From assembly GCF_001619985.1 (NCBI RefSeq), contig NW_017264202.1, positions 930,001 to 994,000 of the forward strand: a DNA stretch of 64,000 bases, read 5' to 3'. The notes below the pieces were generated by a model. That model saw only the letters and a list, made by a program, of their open reading frames with translations. It had not been told where the DNA came from and made no database searches. Of this stretch, positions 36,700-49,460 are shown piece by piece (positions within the stretch are counted from its first letter, which is position 1; every line of letters begins with the position of its first letter). Position numbers and translations under genes: made by a program. The stretch is from Xylona heveae TC161. Its lineage: Eukaryota > Ascomycota > Xylonomycetes > Xylonales > Xylonaceae.

Positions 36700-37815
36700 A
36701 AAGTCTCAGGTGATAATATTCCCAAAGATTCGAGCTCCTCCTCAAGAGTTCAAAAATCTCTGAAGAAAGGCAACCGCACGCCTTTGAGCTTTCACACATG
36801 CTAAATCTCCCTGATGAAGGATTTGAGGATGAGTTGACACATTACCACTCTTCTACATTTGCGTCAGCTTCACGGTCCACCGCACCAAAAATAAAAGCAA
36901 TTTAAAAAAAATCAAAAGTCCAGAAATCAGGAAAAAAAAAGTTTCACCCTACCCCATCTTAATGCCCATTCTTATTACCCCTAATCTTCCCTATCTGTCA
37001 TTTTGTTCTCACCACATCGTCGTTCGTTGGAGTTTCATGTTACTGGCCCAGATTAATCAAGGCATCTGAAGATATATTTTCTTTTTACCGAGTGGCTTAT
37101 CTCAAGGCTTTTTTCTGCGAGGTTCGAGGCACAACTTTGATTCAGTTTCCATGCCGTTCCGCCTTGTCTGCCGCAATAATGGTTCATTTTTCTGACGAGT
37201 CACAAGCACAAGTCCTTCGAAAGCGCCATCATGTAATCTGGCAGTTATTTATGTAAGCTCTGCAGCAAATAGCAGATTATTTCCTCTCGACATCTGTAAA
37301 ATATGAAAGTGAGGCCTGATATGAGGTTGAATTGAAGTTGTGATCCGCGCTCGCCGAGAGAGGCAAAGGGTCGGTAGAACGGGGTTCGGTAACTTGAGCC
37401 GGAGGTTCGGCGCGCTTAGGCCGCAACTAAGTTAACGACGATCTACACTTAACTAACGAGTTAGTCGCCAAGCTGACCTGGACCCTGAGCCGGCTAAGAG
37501 TCAAAGAATCAGACGTGTGTAGTGATTTCATAACTCATGAACCTCGTTGGTATAGAGCATGTGAGCCCTTGGGCTAATGAGAAGATTGGTTCTCTAGCTG
37601 CTGCGATTTTATGAAGAGATACGAAATGATAGCAATTTGGACTTGCGCATCCTTCTCTGTCACAGGATATGCCTCTTCAAAAGGAGCCATATCTGACTTT
37701 ACCCCGTCAAATCAACGAATGAATGTAACAAAGAAAATTTAAACTGGTCTTCGAGCTAACTCGAGAACATTCTCGCCCTTCTGCTCGTCTTTCTCTCAAC
37801 AAATATCACAGCAAA
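36700..37815. other. Intergenic region
   Basis: No gene seen. AT-rich A-runs near 36900-36940; otherwise unremarkable promoter sequence. Confidence 0.45.
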
Positions 37816-38964
37816 ATGTCTGGAAGAAAGCGCTGTGGCGACCGAGACACTGTCCTACGGACGGTAGAGATCTGGTTAACACCAGAAAAGAGGCTGTTCA
37901 TCCATTCCAGCATTCTCATTTCCTGCTCGGAATTCTTTGCGGCTAGCCTCGACAAGGCCTGGACTTCTCACAGGGGGATGCTGAGCAAAAATGAAAATGC
38001 TCCAATTATCTACAAGTTAAATCTGGAGGAAGACCCTTGCGGAGATTCTCTCACGATACAGGTACAACTCCGTTCATAATACACTCACTTTAGCATCAAT
38101 GGCTGACATCATTTGTAGGATCTTCAATCTAAGACGGCGATTCCGAGTAGCGATTGGGAGAGTGAACATATTCGGGATGAGACCTATTATCGAGCTTTCG
38201 AGAATATGATTGGTATTTTTCAACACGTCAAGCCTATACTTGAAGGCGTCGAAGATACGTTACAATTAGTCAAGCTGGCCGACAAATATGACTGTCTTCC
38301 AGTGATCAGTCGTGCCGTCCGCTTAGCATTACTTGAGAGCGACGGCAATGCATCTCAGCTTTATAGAGACATTTCCAAACAACCCGTGGACTATCTTTAT
38401 ATTGGAGAAATGACTAGGTCGTCCATAATTCTAAGGGAAGCCGCGATTCATGTCCTCGGCACTTGGTCAGGTACAAAGCAAAAATGTCGAGACACCGTTT
38501 CCCAGAAATTGTTTGATACGCTTTGTGAAAAGTACGAGCACCTCCGTCAAAAGAAGGAGCATGCCAACGAAATGTTGCTTTCCCTAAATTATTCCCAATC
38601 GATCTCTCTCGATTTTGCTTCGGTGAGCGAATCCATGGTCGCCTTGCTAATGGTTCGTGAAAACATAAGCAAAATATATTCCAACTGCTTTCAAAACAAA
38701 AAACCGGAGCATTTTGAAGGTAAACTCTATCGCGCGCTTGAGAAAAGCGCAAAGATTGAGCTGCCAAGTTCTAAAAAGATTACCAAACACTATAATGCAC
38801 CATCATTCGAAGACGTACGCAAAGAATTAGAAACCAAAATTCGCCAGGCTTTGGGCGATCTACCACGCAGCTACTTGAGGGCGGATCAGACCGAGATCAA
38901 TGCCGATTATCTCTTGTGCGCAAAGCTGGATGATGCAGATCTACCATGGAAAGAGGACTGGTAA
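37816..38964 (+). CDS. BTB/POZ-domain-like protein
   Basis: Exons 37816-38061 and 38119-38964; 363 residues. The N-terminal VEIWLTPEKRLFIHSSILISCSEFFAASLDKAW fits a BTB fold (strand, HSxIL helix, SxFF). EDTLQLVKLADKYDCLPVISRAVRLALL corresponds to the end of the BTB domain and the following helices. The rest is helical with no Kelch or MATH repeat. BTB proteins often act as cullin-3 substrate adaptors or dimerisation modules; many short fungal BTB proteins have no assigned role. No paralogue in the window. Confidence 0.75.
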
Positions 38965-40071
38965 TCATGGATCCCTCCCACTTTGAGGCAATGGTAAGCG
39001 TCCATACCTAATATCTCAGGCAACTGCTAACCGATTACAGCATTTCGGGTATGTCGTCACGGCGTCCTTTTGACACGGGAGTGGTGAACTAGGGATTGAT
39101 GTTTGGCCGCAAATTTCAAGGATTGCTCTAGGCCTGGATAATCGGAAGGAGCGGTGGGTACAATTGCGTGTGGGTTGGAACAGGTTCTATGGTCGAACGC
39201 TGCGTTTAAAATGTCGAATTTGTTCTGGGCCATCTTAAGAATTCCAATCTGGGTGGACATGTAACAAATGAAAGAACAAAGCTCTCCTGGGATCCCATGA
39301 TACAAGCTCGAACAACATTCACTTAAAAGTCAGGTTTCTTTAACCCACACATTTGCCTGCCTTCCTTTTTCCCGTTGCGAAGCTGGAATTACTTCTCGAC
39401 GAGGTTTTGATCTTCGTTATCAACGCGACTGTAGACGGGCATCTGAGCTCTCAATTCTGAGCCCATAACGAACCGCAGCTGTGGATCACGAAATTCCAAT
39501 TGACCGGGCGTCTAATATTATACTTCATGGATTAAGACTAAAAAGACCTAATATGTCCAAAGAAATCTTATACTGATTAACTCTTCATTATAAATCTTAA
39601 CTCTCCGGTTGAAAAAAAGAAAAGGAAAAGAAAAGAGGAAGGAAAGAAAAAGGAAAGAAAAGAAGGATAAAAAACAAAAAAAAAAAAAAAGAAATAGGAC
39701 TTCCGCCGAATCCACTGATTATAATTCCATCATCATTAGAGAGCGAATTGACCCGGGGAAATGTAAGAATGTAGTCCTGATTCAACAACCATGCGCCAAT
39801 CAAACAAATGTTCCCTGTATATATGAGATATTGTGCCGCCCAATGATAAGACAATTGGGTCTGGCGTTATAGAATCATGTCTTTGCACTCCAACAGCTTT
39901 AAAAGATGAAAGGTCAATGGAAGGAAGGTCCCGAAAATATAGATGCTTTTTCTTTTCGAAAGTTCAATGACGCCGTAAATATGTGGAATATACATGGGAT
40001 GTGAATCGAATATTGGTAAAAGGGTCGATACGAAACCGCATGGAAATGCATTCACCGAAATCATAGGAAGT
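38965..40071. other. Convergent intergenic region with purine tract
   Basis: 3' flanks of the BTB gene (+) and GDT1 gene (-). Short open frames here lack support. Confidence 0.45.
39611..39697. repeat. A/G purine low-complexity tract
   Basis: About 85 nt of GAAAAG/AGGAAA units ending in a poly-A run. Opposite-strand open frames across it are low-complexity artefacts. Confidence 0.8.
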
Positions 40072-41839
40072 TTAGCCGTAATAGATAGCTTCGGCCAGAT
40101 AAAGTACTCCGAAAATTAAGAAAGCGCCCGCACCACCAAGAGTAACTGAAGATAGATATGTTAGCTAGAAACCCAGATGGATGGAAATGAGGTGAATTTT
40201 ACATACCCACTCTCAAGCTGACTTTTCCTGCAATGGCGCGGCCGCCAATCACTGCGGCAGCTGTGCAGATGGCGTGGCCAGTGATTGCGCCAGCCGTAAC
40301 CCACCAGTAGTCGGAACCCGCTGCCATGGCAATGGTAGCAATTTGGCTTCTATCTCCCCATTCACCAAGGAAAGTCATAGCGAACGTCTGGACCCAAGCG
40401 GGAGTGAGCAAAAGTGAGCAGAGGTTGCCGAAACCAATCAGAGCCGATGACAGTGAGGATGATCGAGAGGGCGATGGAGAACGCGACGGAGATGTTGACG
40501 GGCTTCTCGGAGGAGAAGGAAGACGCGAGTTAGACCTTGTTTTTCGGGTTCCGCGGCCGGCTTCAAGAACATAAGGAGTAATGGAAGAGCGACGGCGATG
40601 TTTCTGGGCGATATGCTCCTTTTCTTCCAATTCCATCTCGACCTCCTTCATTTCCTCGCTGACGCCCTCATCTGGACTCATGCCATAACCTTCCCGAAGC
40701 ATCTTCGCTCCGAAAACGAGGAATAGGATAGCCGCCAAAAAGTTGGTGAAGCGCTTCGGAATCAGCGTGGGCACGGCGTGGCCAAGCACAGCAGACAGAA
40801 TTGTCATGGTAAAGAGGGCAGCGACGGCAGCCGAAAAGACAATAAGGCGAGGATATTTCATTGCCATCAAAGCTGCAACTAGGAACGTCTTATCTCCAAT
40901 CTCGGAAAAGATAATCATGGACAATGAGAGGACATATGAGTGCAGCGGGTTGATCAGGGTGCGATCAGTTTCCTCCTCTGGCTTCGGAGAAGCCGGCGCA
41001 GGTTCAGCATCAGATTTGACAGTCGTTTTACCAAGGGCCAGCGGATCATCCTTGGATGTGGCAGGCACAGGCCTGGGAATATCATGAGGCTTATCCGGAA
41101 GATCGGTCGGTACCTAAAGTGATATTAGTGATATGCCAAACAACAATATGGCCTCTGCTCAGAAAAGACAAACCTGAAGGCCTCCTGCGCCCTTGGGTTT
41201 CTCCGAATCTCCAGTTGTTTTCTCCGTTGTCTTTTTGTTGGGGCTAGTCGCATCTTGCTTAATCTTCTCTTGCTCGCTGTGGGGCAAGGGAGGAGCCTCC
41301 TTTGGAGAATCGGGAGTCTTTTCTACCTTCGCCCCAGTCTGCCCTTCTTGGGCTTTTCTATCCCGCTCCTTTTCAGAAACTCCCCCTTCGGTACCCGTAG
41401 TGCCCTTCTTCGGAGAAGAGCGGTTTGGATCATCCATGACTCCGTCCTTTGAATCCGGCACCGGCTTTCCATTGATCAGTGTAGTTTCTTCCGATGTATC
41501 TTTTAACGGTTTTGGAGGAGGCTTCTTCCCTGGCGCGGTGACCTCTTCCTCTGTTTCTACCTTTGGCTTTTTATCGGTAGATAAATCTACCCACGGGCCG
41601 GCGTGGGGTTTCCCATCTTTGCCATCCACTGGCGCATCTTTCGTCCCAACTTCAGGTTTCAGCGTGGGAATTGACGCAGGAGTCAGATCATCAGCAACAG
41701 GAATAGCTTTGGGAGCATCTCTTGCGGCTAGTGAGGCATCTTTCTCTTCGGTGGCGGCACCGGTCGCAACGGATGACAACGCTGGAACGAGGAGTAGAAA
41801 TAGAAGGGATGACGCCCGCTGGTTGACTCTCATCTTCAT
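40072..41839 (-). CDS. gdt1: Gdt1/TMEM165-family Ca2+/Mn2+ cation transporter
   Basis: Three exons, 41839-41174, 41113-40207 and 40145-40072; 548 residues. Golgi or vacuolar-type cation/H+ exchanger of the UPF0016 family. The two hallmark E-x-G-D-[KR] motifs are present: EIGDKT at about 293 and EWGDRS at about 473, each in a hydrophobic three-helix repeat. An N-terminal signal peptide (SSLLFLLLVPALSSVATG) is followed by an unusually long, about 230-residue Pro/Lys/Glu/Thr-rich segment, and the loop between halves holds an SPSRSPSPSRSSS Ser-rich stretch. The 3' exon supplies LGGAGAFLIFGVLYLAEAIYYG, the last helix. The family supports Mn supply for glycosylation and Ca homeostasis. Yeast Gdt1 lacks such a long luminal extension (from memory). 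Confidence 0.92.
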
Positions 41840-42451
41840 GGTGCAGTGCGTTTCAATTGGTTAATTGGAGGTCTGCCAGAAAAGTTGGGATCCCAAACAG
41901 CGTAAAGCTGCGGCGTAAGGACAGGCTCAATAAACTCTGGGGAAAGATGGCCCCGTATTGGATCTGAAGGTGTACCTCAGTTCATATGATTCTAAGTTAG
42001 GTAGCGAGAAGGATAGAGTGAAGTTAAAAGGCGAAGAGAAGGGAGGGAAGAGAAAGTCTGATCGTTGACTGAGGCAAACGGTCTCAGTTTACGAAACTGA
42101 TGCTGAATTCGGGCAGGAGGGCGCGCGATCATCCCGCAAGGGGTCACCAAGTCACTTTCGCCTCGTGGCGCTTAATCCCAATCGAGACTTCCATTTTTGG
42201 CTGTCTACGTCGCCTGTGTCCCGAACAAGGAATGTCCCCCAATTGGGGTCGAGCTCGGACACCAGCTCATCGGCCGGGATATTGTGGGACGACAACATGG
42301 GTGTGCGCGATGCTTTCACAAATAATATGCACAACGATATATGAAGACGATCTGAATTCGTGATATTGGACTCACAGCGCAACAGAACGGGACTGGTTCA
42401 AGTTTTCACTTTCCAGTAGAACCTTTTTGAGCATTAAACAAAAGGGACAAC
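41840..42451. promoter_or_regulatory. Divergent promoter of gdt1 and the telobox gene
   Basis: 612 bp between divergent starts; no gene. Confidence 0.5.
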
Positions 42452-43871
42452 ATGAGGTATGCTGATACAGACGCGTCCACAATTGTGTTATGTTTGCCTC
42501 CTGCCTCGTCTACATAGCTCCACAGGATATAGCACCTTACACCAAGTACTCTTTTCTCTTGATCAACGAATCGGACTACTAATGATACCAAATTTGTTGA
42601 TTAGCCGCAATTTCTTCTCAAATCCGAACGTGTCGCGGCTTAAGCAGCTCACCAGTAATCATAACCTCTCGCCCAGGGGCGGTTCCGTAGGCTATCCCAC
42701 CCTTCCTCAGACTCCGGAGACGTCAAGCGGCAGAGAAAGAGTCTCCCAAAATACCAGCAAAAGCGATTATATTGACGACGCGAGAACACGCGCTGCTGTG
42801 CGCTCTTTGGCGGCCCTAGAACAAAATATTTCCCCACCAAACGATGATGCAGAGGATGACGAGTGGCGCCCTGGCCGCAATTCCGAGGACAATGAGGTTT
42901 TGCAAGACCCATATGTGCCCACGCGGTCTTCTCAGCAGATGCTAGAGCAGTACACCATAGGCAAATCTCTTCAGCGTCGCGAGCATGACGCCGAACAGCA
43001 ACAAGGCAGGCCCAAACGTAACTTCATTGATCGGCAGCCAGACGCCTCAAGGGTAGAGTTTGACGACCCGCCTGGCAGCGGTCAGCCGACTCCGGTACCT
43101 GTGGGAAGAGCCTCGCGGAAACGAAAATTGGCAAATAGGAGTAATGAAGGCGACGAAGACGATGATCAGGATGACGCGTTTCAGCAAGATACTCGGCCGA
43201 CGAACGCTGAAGCAAGGAGACGAGAGGCTCCTGTTGCGGCACGTCGCCAAGCTATTCGAGAGATGTCGACGGAGCATCATGATGACGATGCCGAAGATGC
43301 TCACGAAGTAGAGCAGCAGCAGCAGCGAGAACGGCGGGAACGGCGAGAGCAGCGGGAGCAGCGCCAAGAGAGAGCATCTGAAGATGCTGCTCGCGAATTC
43401 ACACCAACGTCTAGAGGACAATCACATCTGGATGACGACCCCGGCAGTGTTTACCAGCAAGTGCAGGCTGAAGCTCGACGTCGAGTAGCAACTCGATTGC
43501 CCCCCAAAGTTCAGACGCGGCAGAAGTGGTCGACGGAAGAAACTAGCCTCCTGATCAGATGTGTCCAAAAATACGGTACATCGTGGTCCAGGATTGTACA
43601 GAGCGAGCCACTCTTCAATGATAGGGGTCAGGTCGGTCTCAAAGATAAGGCTCGAAATATAAAATTTGACTATCTCAAGTATGCATTTCCGTCTCTTGCT
43701 TTGTGGCATTTTCTTCTATTTCGCCAAAGGACTTGGGACAGTCAACTGATTATGCACAATCAACCATTTAGGGCGCAACTTGAGCTTCCGCCAATGTTTG
43801 AGTACGTTTCTCTCAACCGGCTTCAAATCAACAAGCTGAGAGAGCTTGGGATCGATTACGAAAGAATGTAG
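42452..43871 (+). CDS. Telobox Myb/SANT DNA-binding protein (Taz1/Tay1-like)
   Basis: Three exons proposed: 42452-42456 (ATGAG), 42605-43678 and 43772-43871; 392 residues. The frame is open upstream of 42605 without the tiny exon, so the start is uncertain (an ATG at 42582 is the alternative). The first 300 residues are acidic, Gln/Glu/Arg-rich and disordered, including an RREQREQR coiled-coil stretch. A single Myb/SANT domain lies near 310-370: QKWSTEETSLLIRCVQKYGTSW, then GQVGLKDKARNIKF, which is the telobox signature (LKDKxRN). The second intron interrupts just after this motif, and the last exon adds LNRLQINKLRELGIDYERM. Telobox proteins bind double-stranded telomere repeats or related sites, so telomere protection or transcription near telomere-like motifs is the likely role. 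Confidence 0.8.
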
Positions 43872-45875
43872 CCAAAGCGATGCCTTGGCTTTTTTTTTTT
43901 TTTTTTCAATTCTACTCACGCCGAGACATGTCGCTGTTCCACTCTGATATTGATGTCACCTTTTCAGCGTGCCATTCGGCGCCTTTTATGCATTTCGCTC
44001 CTGGCTATGATACCCGGGTCATTGTTGTACAGCAATGCTCACCACACAGGGCGAATGTGCCATCTCTTTGTTGAATTCGAACCATTAACGAGCAAATATA
44101 GTCCAAATTATTTTTTCCTTTTACTGCTTTTCATGACATTGTAACCCGCCATGTTCACTGCTGTGCCACTGTTACGTGTTCAGCGTTGATCGTGGACTCC
44201 CAAAGGACCAGCATCTTTGACGTCAAAGCACACAAGCTGCGTAGTAGTCTCTTGCCTTTCTAGTCCTCATTTTTCGATGATTTTCCTGTTACAACATCTT
44301 CCGGGCTGTATTATATCCTGAGCATTGTCGCCGCCCTTGCATCTCGGCATAATCTTAAGCACGCTACATCATGCACAATTCTTCTTCACAATTTGCATAA
44401 TTACGGCACAAAGCTACCTGCCGTATGTATCTCATGTACAACGAATCTAGTCTCATCTATTCCAATTAATTCCCCCTCCCAGGGCGTCTTCCAAAGCACC
44501 ATGTTCTAGTTTTCCTTTTATTAGATGTGCTTAATGCCATAACTTGACTGTCTTGGTCTTGTAAGCATGCTCTGTCCGGTAACTATGGTAGGTTGTGTAC
44601 GTAGTATACACACCGACTACCCCTGTCCTCAGTCCAAAGCAGCGACTGTTCACTGTACTCGCATACCGTAGATTCGCTTTGCAGTTCTACTCTAAACCTG
44701 CATGACTTAAGCGCGTTACCCCAAGTAGGCTGTCATACTGTAAGTCTGTAAGTCTGTAACTATAGTACAGCCGTTGAACCGCTGAAACAACGTTCAGGCG
44801 ATGTCTGAATTGCCGTTTAGGCTGTAGTAATGGGGTAAGTTATGTGGTAGGATTATTGTGAGGGTGCTGCTATAATTTTCCTTAATTTTTTTTTTAAATT
44901 GAATTCTGGACTCAGTGGTGATATTTCGTCCAGTGTACTGGGATGGACGCATGAGTTCATGTGTGATGACAGCAGTACAGCATCCAAACTGGATTGTGAA
45001 GATCTGTAAGTATTGGGAAAGGCTGTAGATATCACGGTATGGTTTATCTAGATACTAGAGTTAGATTCAGTCATGGGAAAACTGTAGTCTACAATAAAAA
45101 TGGTCCAGATGGATATCGAGGGTTCAGTGATGCAAGAATTTGGCGATTCAAGCATTGAAGGATTCGATGATGTTGTGTCTGCTAGAATCTGGGTGGCTTG
45201 AGCAGATATCCAGATTGATAGTATTCAATTATCACACGTCATGATTTGGGGACTGATGGTATTGGGTAAATATATTTATGATTGAATGTATGAGATGCGA
45301 CTGGTAAGGTTGTGCAGATGTGCATAGATTTCAACCAGGGTTTGGGCAGGTCTTCGTCCTATTAATCCTAGAATTTGTCTCCAACTGTCAGCTTCAAGGT
45401 ATGCTACAGTTCAAATAGCCCTAGGGAAGCAAAGTGAGCATTTAGGTGGCCAGGCACGGCCGCACAGGCTAATTGATTTCTCCTGGATCCAGATGATACC
45501 GATAATCTATGCTGCTGTGCATCTAGACGCGGGACTAGGAAGAAGAAAGTGGACATTTGGCTCAGCCTCTCAGTAATCAAAACCGGACATGAAAGGTTAC
45601 GATGAACAGTAATTAATCAAAGAGATGGCATCAGCATTATTACCACCGTTACCACTACAAGGTCACGCCTTTGCTTCGTCGAATTCATGAATCATGTCGC
45701 TCTCTATTCCATACCTCTTCCCCAACCCCCTCTTGATCGTCTTAGACATTAATCATCCCGAAAAGTGCAGAATCAGCAAATGAATCTACCATCTAAATTA
45801 CCAGACAGTCAAATTCCGAAATACGATTGACCGAAATCCAAGACCTGCGAGCTGTAGGTACGGCCTATTTTCCGC
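43872..45875. other. 2-kb gene-poor spacer
   Basis: No gene supported. It has a T-run at about 43890-43906 and a short tandem repeat (CTGTAAGT, 2.7 copies) at 44738-44759. Confidence 0.5.
44738..44759 (+). repeat. Short tandem repeat, unit CTGTAAGT
   Basis: About 2.7 head-to-tail copies of an 8-bp unit in a gene-free region. Confidence 0.7.
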
Positions 45876-47998
45876 CTAGCGAAATGGTGATATGAGCAAT
45901 TTAAAGGTGCAATTGGTGTTCATTTTAATGCAGCCCACAACTTCAAGCCTGAGCCATTTCAAATCAGACTCGTCGTCTTTGGATACGGCATATCGATGGG
46001 TTTCTGTGAATACTCCATCCGTCTCTTTCGTTGGATGATCCACAAGGTGTTGTATAGGGATAACTTGAAGAAGGATATTGATCCTGCTGATTTCTCCAGT
46101 TAGGTGCTCGCGTAGCCATTCGAAAGAAATGTGTAATAACACGTCTGAGGCTTTTGTTGGCCATCGATCGTAAAAGTGGAGGCGGCTGTGAGAAGCATAC
46201 GTGAAAGTTCTAATTTGCACATCTGTGTCAATTTTTTGGATCATCGAATCGCTAATTTTGACCCCAGTGAGTATCTCGCGGTTCTCAGCATTGCGAGGAG
46301 TCGAAGGGGGAGATTTGAGGCGGTCTTTCAACCCGGCAGAGGTGTCAGACATTTGAGTTGGGCTCGGTGCTCTATATATTTGCTTAGCCGGGCCTTGCTC
46401 TTCTGTTTGAGCCTTGCTGTGCATTTCCCTGTGTTCTGCACTATGACTCGGCGATTGGCCGCCTTGATAAGGCGATTCTTTTCGGGTACTATGCTCCAAC
46501 GACAAGGGGGGAGTAGTAGCTGTCTCTAATTGTGTTTGATCTTCCTTTTCTTGCGACATGTCTTCCTCCTGAGCGGCAGATCCCATCGGCGCAATCGGCA
46601 CTTTGAATTGTGATGAATAAGTTGCGGCGAAACGTGGTTGAGGATCTCTTGGGCCATTTAAGGGGGCTGACGCGTTTTTCATGTCCTCTGTGGTCTTCCG
46701 TGAAACTCTCTCTCGATCGGTTCTGATTGCGTCGACATCAATTACTTCACGCTCAGGGAGACGGAGTCTTTTCGGCTCGAGACCGGGAATGGTTGAACTT
46801 CCTGTTCTCTTTGCTTGTCGAGATGCTTTTTGTGGGTTGGGCGGCGTTTCTCGTCTTGATCTGGAGGCATGTTAGTTTTCGCTAATGGTTGGGGCCGAAG
46901 GACGGTAGGTTTGGCTTACTGGGCACTGCGCTGGGACGGACTTGTGGAATATTGTGCGGTTGATTTGGCTGCGTGTTCATTTTCTCTCTTGCCGTATTTT
47001 AGTATGACTATACGATCTGGGGCATAACTGTGAGGGCTAACTGTGACTGTGCTATTTTCGTCTCCCTCTTGAGATGCAGTTTGGGTTAATGGAGCTTGGT
47101 GATCATGTCCAGAGACATTGTTGGCGGATGCAAGCCCCTGGGCGTTGTTGACATTTGACTGGCTCCTGAAACTGCCTCCGTTTGCTGGCAGATTATTTGT
47201 GATTAAGTGAAGTGCATTTTGCGGGGTTGAATACGTTCTGCTCTGGTTGCTGAAATCTGTCAGCTCGCAACTAGGTCTATATTCATCATCGTCGTCCCCG
47301 TTCCTATATCAGATCAGGTCTACCGCAGTTCAACGTAAGACGTTTCCACTCACCTATGTGCACAATCTTCATCACTCATTTCCGAGGCGGAGACTGAGCT
47401 CAACCGATCGCGGCGCGTTGTATCAGAGCTGGAGTGCCTAGCATAAAGTGAGCTTCTTGGTCCGCGTCTGCAGCCGCTGATCGTGAATATCGGTTTCGTG
47501 GGGTCGATATTGCTTAGGATATCATGTAGTCCCGTATGAGAAAGCATACCTTTCATATCTTTCTAATGCTCTCGATGATCGGATATGGTTGAAACCTTGT
47601 TGCGCAAAAAGTTTGCGCAAGATATCAAGGATTCTGTCGGGGTTAGAGATCGTCACTATTAAAAATTAACTCTCACTATACCCTTACAATAGTCGATCTG
47701 GTGGGTTCTCCCAACTTAAGTTTTGAGGCTCTGCAAATTCAGATGATTTCTTCCGCAGATCACGAAAGGGTATAGGCTGGGAATCATCATAAAAAGTGTC
47801 AGTATCGAAAAAGTATTTTGCCATTCTACAAATTTCAGGCGAGGATTGCCGTGACATGTCATCGGACATTCTGTCGATCAAATTGTCCGAGGCATATTTC
47901 GCCAGGAATTTTAATGCTAAATTTTGGAAGAGTTTGCTTTTCGTCCCCCTGAAGCCAAGCTTCTCACATAAGTCTCTGACGCCCTCTTTTTTCGGCAT
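45876..47998 (-). CDS. Uncharacterised, largely disordered protein
   Basis: Five exons, 47998-47688, 47633-47550, 47512-47354, 47303-46920 and 46860-45876; 640 residues, phases all consistent. The second intron is short (37 nt), which is a weak point. The N-terminal 100 residues look ordered and helical (DLCEKLGFRGTKSKLFQNLA, YASDNLIDRMSDDM). The middle is Ser/Asn/Asp-rich, with a basic KRLRLPEREVIDVDAIR patch near 335. The C-terminal 120 residues (RTFTYASHSRLHFYDRWPTK ... LKWLRLEVVGCIKMNTNCTF) seem folded again. No known domain, signal peptide or membrane segment recognised. A nuclear scaffold is only a guess. Confidence 0.7.
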
Positions 47999-49460
47999 GA
48001 TGGCTCTGCAAAATTGATTAATGATAACATTATGCAGAATATTGGGGGACAGCTGGGTTCAGAATTGAATTAAATATACGTTTTTGTGTGGCGGCAGAAT
48101 TTCTCTGTAGCCCCTTTTCCTTGCATAGAACGCCTTGACTTTTGTTAGGCATCAGCGGGAGAGGTTAAACTTTCTCTGCAAGAGCTGGGGTAGTCGTATC
48201 AAAAGTGTTGACAGAGACAAATGAGAATGAAGCCGAATTTCTGCCGGATACGCCACAACAAGGATATCCGTTTGCCTGCCGTTGCCTCGTGGGTTAGACA
48301 CTGGATTTGGACGTGTGCAGGGTAATCGTTCAACCAAATCCTCCTGCGAATTTCCAGCATGGCGAATCTAGAGCTTTCATTTTAGTCTTGAGGGAAATAG
48401 TCGGATCAGCAAGAATGATAATCATTTAATGGCCCAACTCGCAAGCTCCTTCAATTTTGAGGGGGACAAATGCTGGTTGCCTCTTTCGAAAATCACATTT
48501 GCACCCCTCCATCTTCAGAAATGAAAGGGTAGGAAAGAGAAAAATCAGGTTTCAGTCAAAAGGCAATGGCTGGGCCTAATGCAAGAGGAGTCGTCGGGGG
48601 AGTAGAGTGGACATGCTAGGTCCTGCGGCACAGCAAGTACCCCGGTAATTGAACTCCCAAACGCGGCATAATCGACAGTCAAAGCGACCGGGAAGCGACA
48701 GCCTCGGGATTCGGAGCATTCTGACAGGTCGGGGAAACCGGGAAGTATCGATAAACGCGCTGGAAGCCACAGTTCAGCTTGTCCAGGGTGGTGGTGGAAG
48801 AGGGGCAACAGGACATGAGTCTGGCAGTCACATTGCCGCCGCGGATGTCTCGGATTCCTTTCCGCCTGCTTCACGCAATGCATGATAAGAGACAAGACAC
48901 AGAGTTCGGCGAATTTTGGCTTCTGCCGCGATTGATTCAGCAATGCCCAATTATTCAACAACCTGAGAATGAAATAAATTCCATCCTTTTAGAAACTCCT
49001 ATCCACACGTCGCTGGGATCAAATTCACAATCGTCGGGATGGGAAAAGGTTCAATGTGTAGGCTGGTCTCTCGCCTACGACGCATTACCATTATATATCC
49101 TCGATCGCCAATCGATCCCCGTGCAGAGAGAACGCACTGCCTTTCCTCCCCTCATCCTGGGAACGTGTGTGAAACTTTTTGTGAACCAGGGGCCTAAGAA
49201 GTCCAGAATCTTTGTAATTTCATATTAAATGTTTTGTGCTTCTAGCCTCCTCGGAAGTCCGCTGAATTACTAAAATGTCATATCCCAGTAAATTTACTTA
49301 TTAAGTACCAGCAACCCTGCCTTGAAACTTCCCCCGGTCAAGAAACACACTCAAAGATATCCAGAGAAAGCTCCAATCGGAAGAAACAGCCAGTGACATC
49401 TGCCACCATCCTTCATAACGCCGCATACTCCACCTCTACAAAACAAATAAGCCAGTGATT
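47999..49460. other. Intergenic region
   Basis: Promoter of the preceding minus-strand gene and 3' flank of the Sos7-like gene. Open frames at 48545-48961 (-) and 48779-49228 (+) overlap each other and show no domain. Confidence 0.45.

Noticed and set aside
41193-41864. 223-codon frame antisense to gdt1
   Set aside because: Shadow of the low-complexity Gdt1 N-terminal exon, which has splice and domain support.
48250-48340. Possible tRNA-like sequence with TTCAACCAAATCC on the minus strand
   Set aside because: Cannot fold it into a cloverleaf with acceptor stem; no anticodon arm.
48779-49228. 149-codon plus-strand frame
   Set aside because: Overlaps an opposite frame, no domain; the region is likely non-coding.
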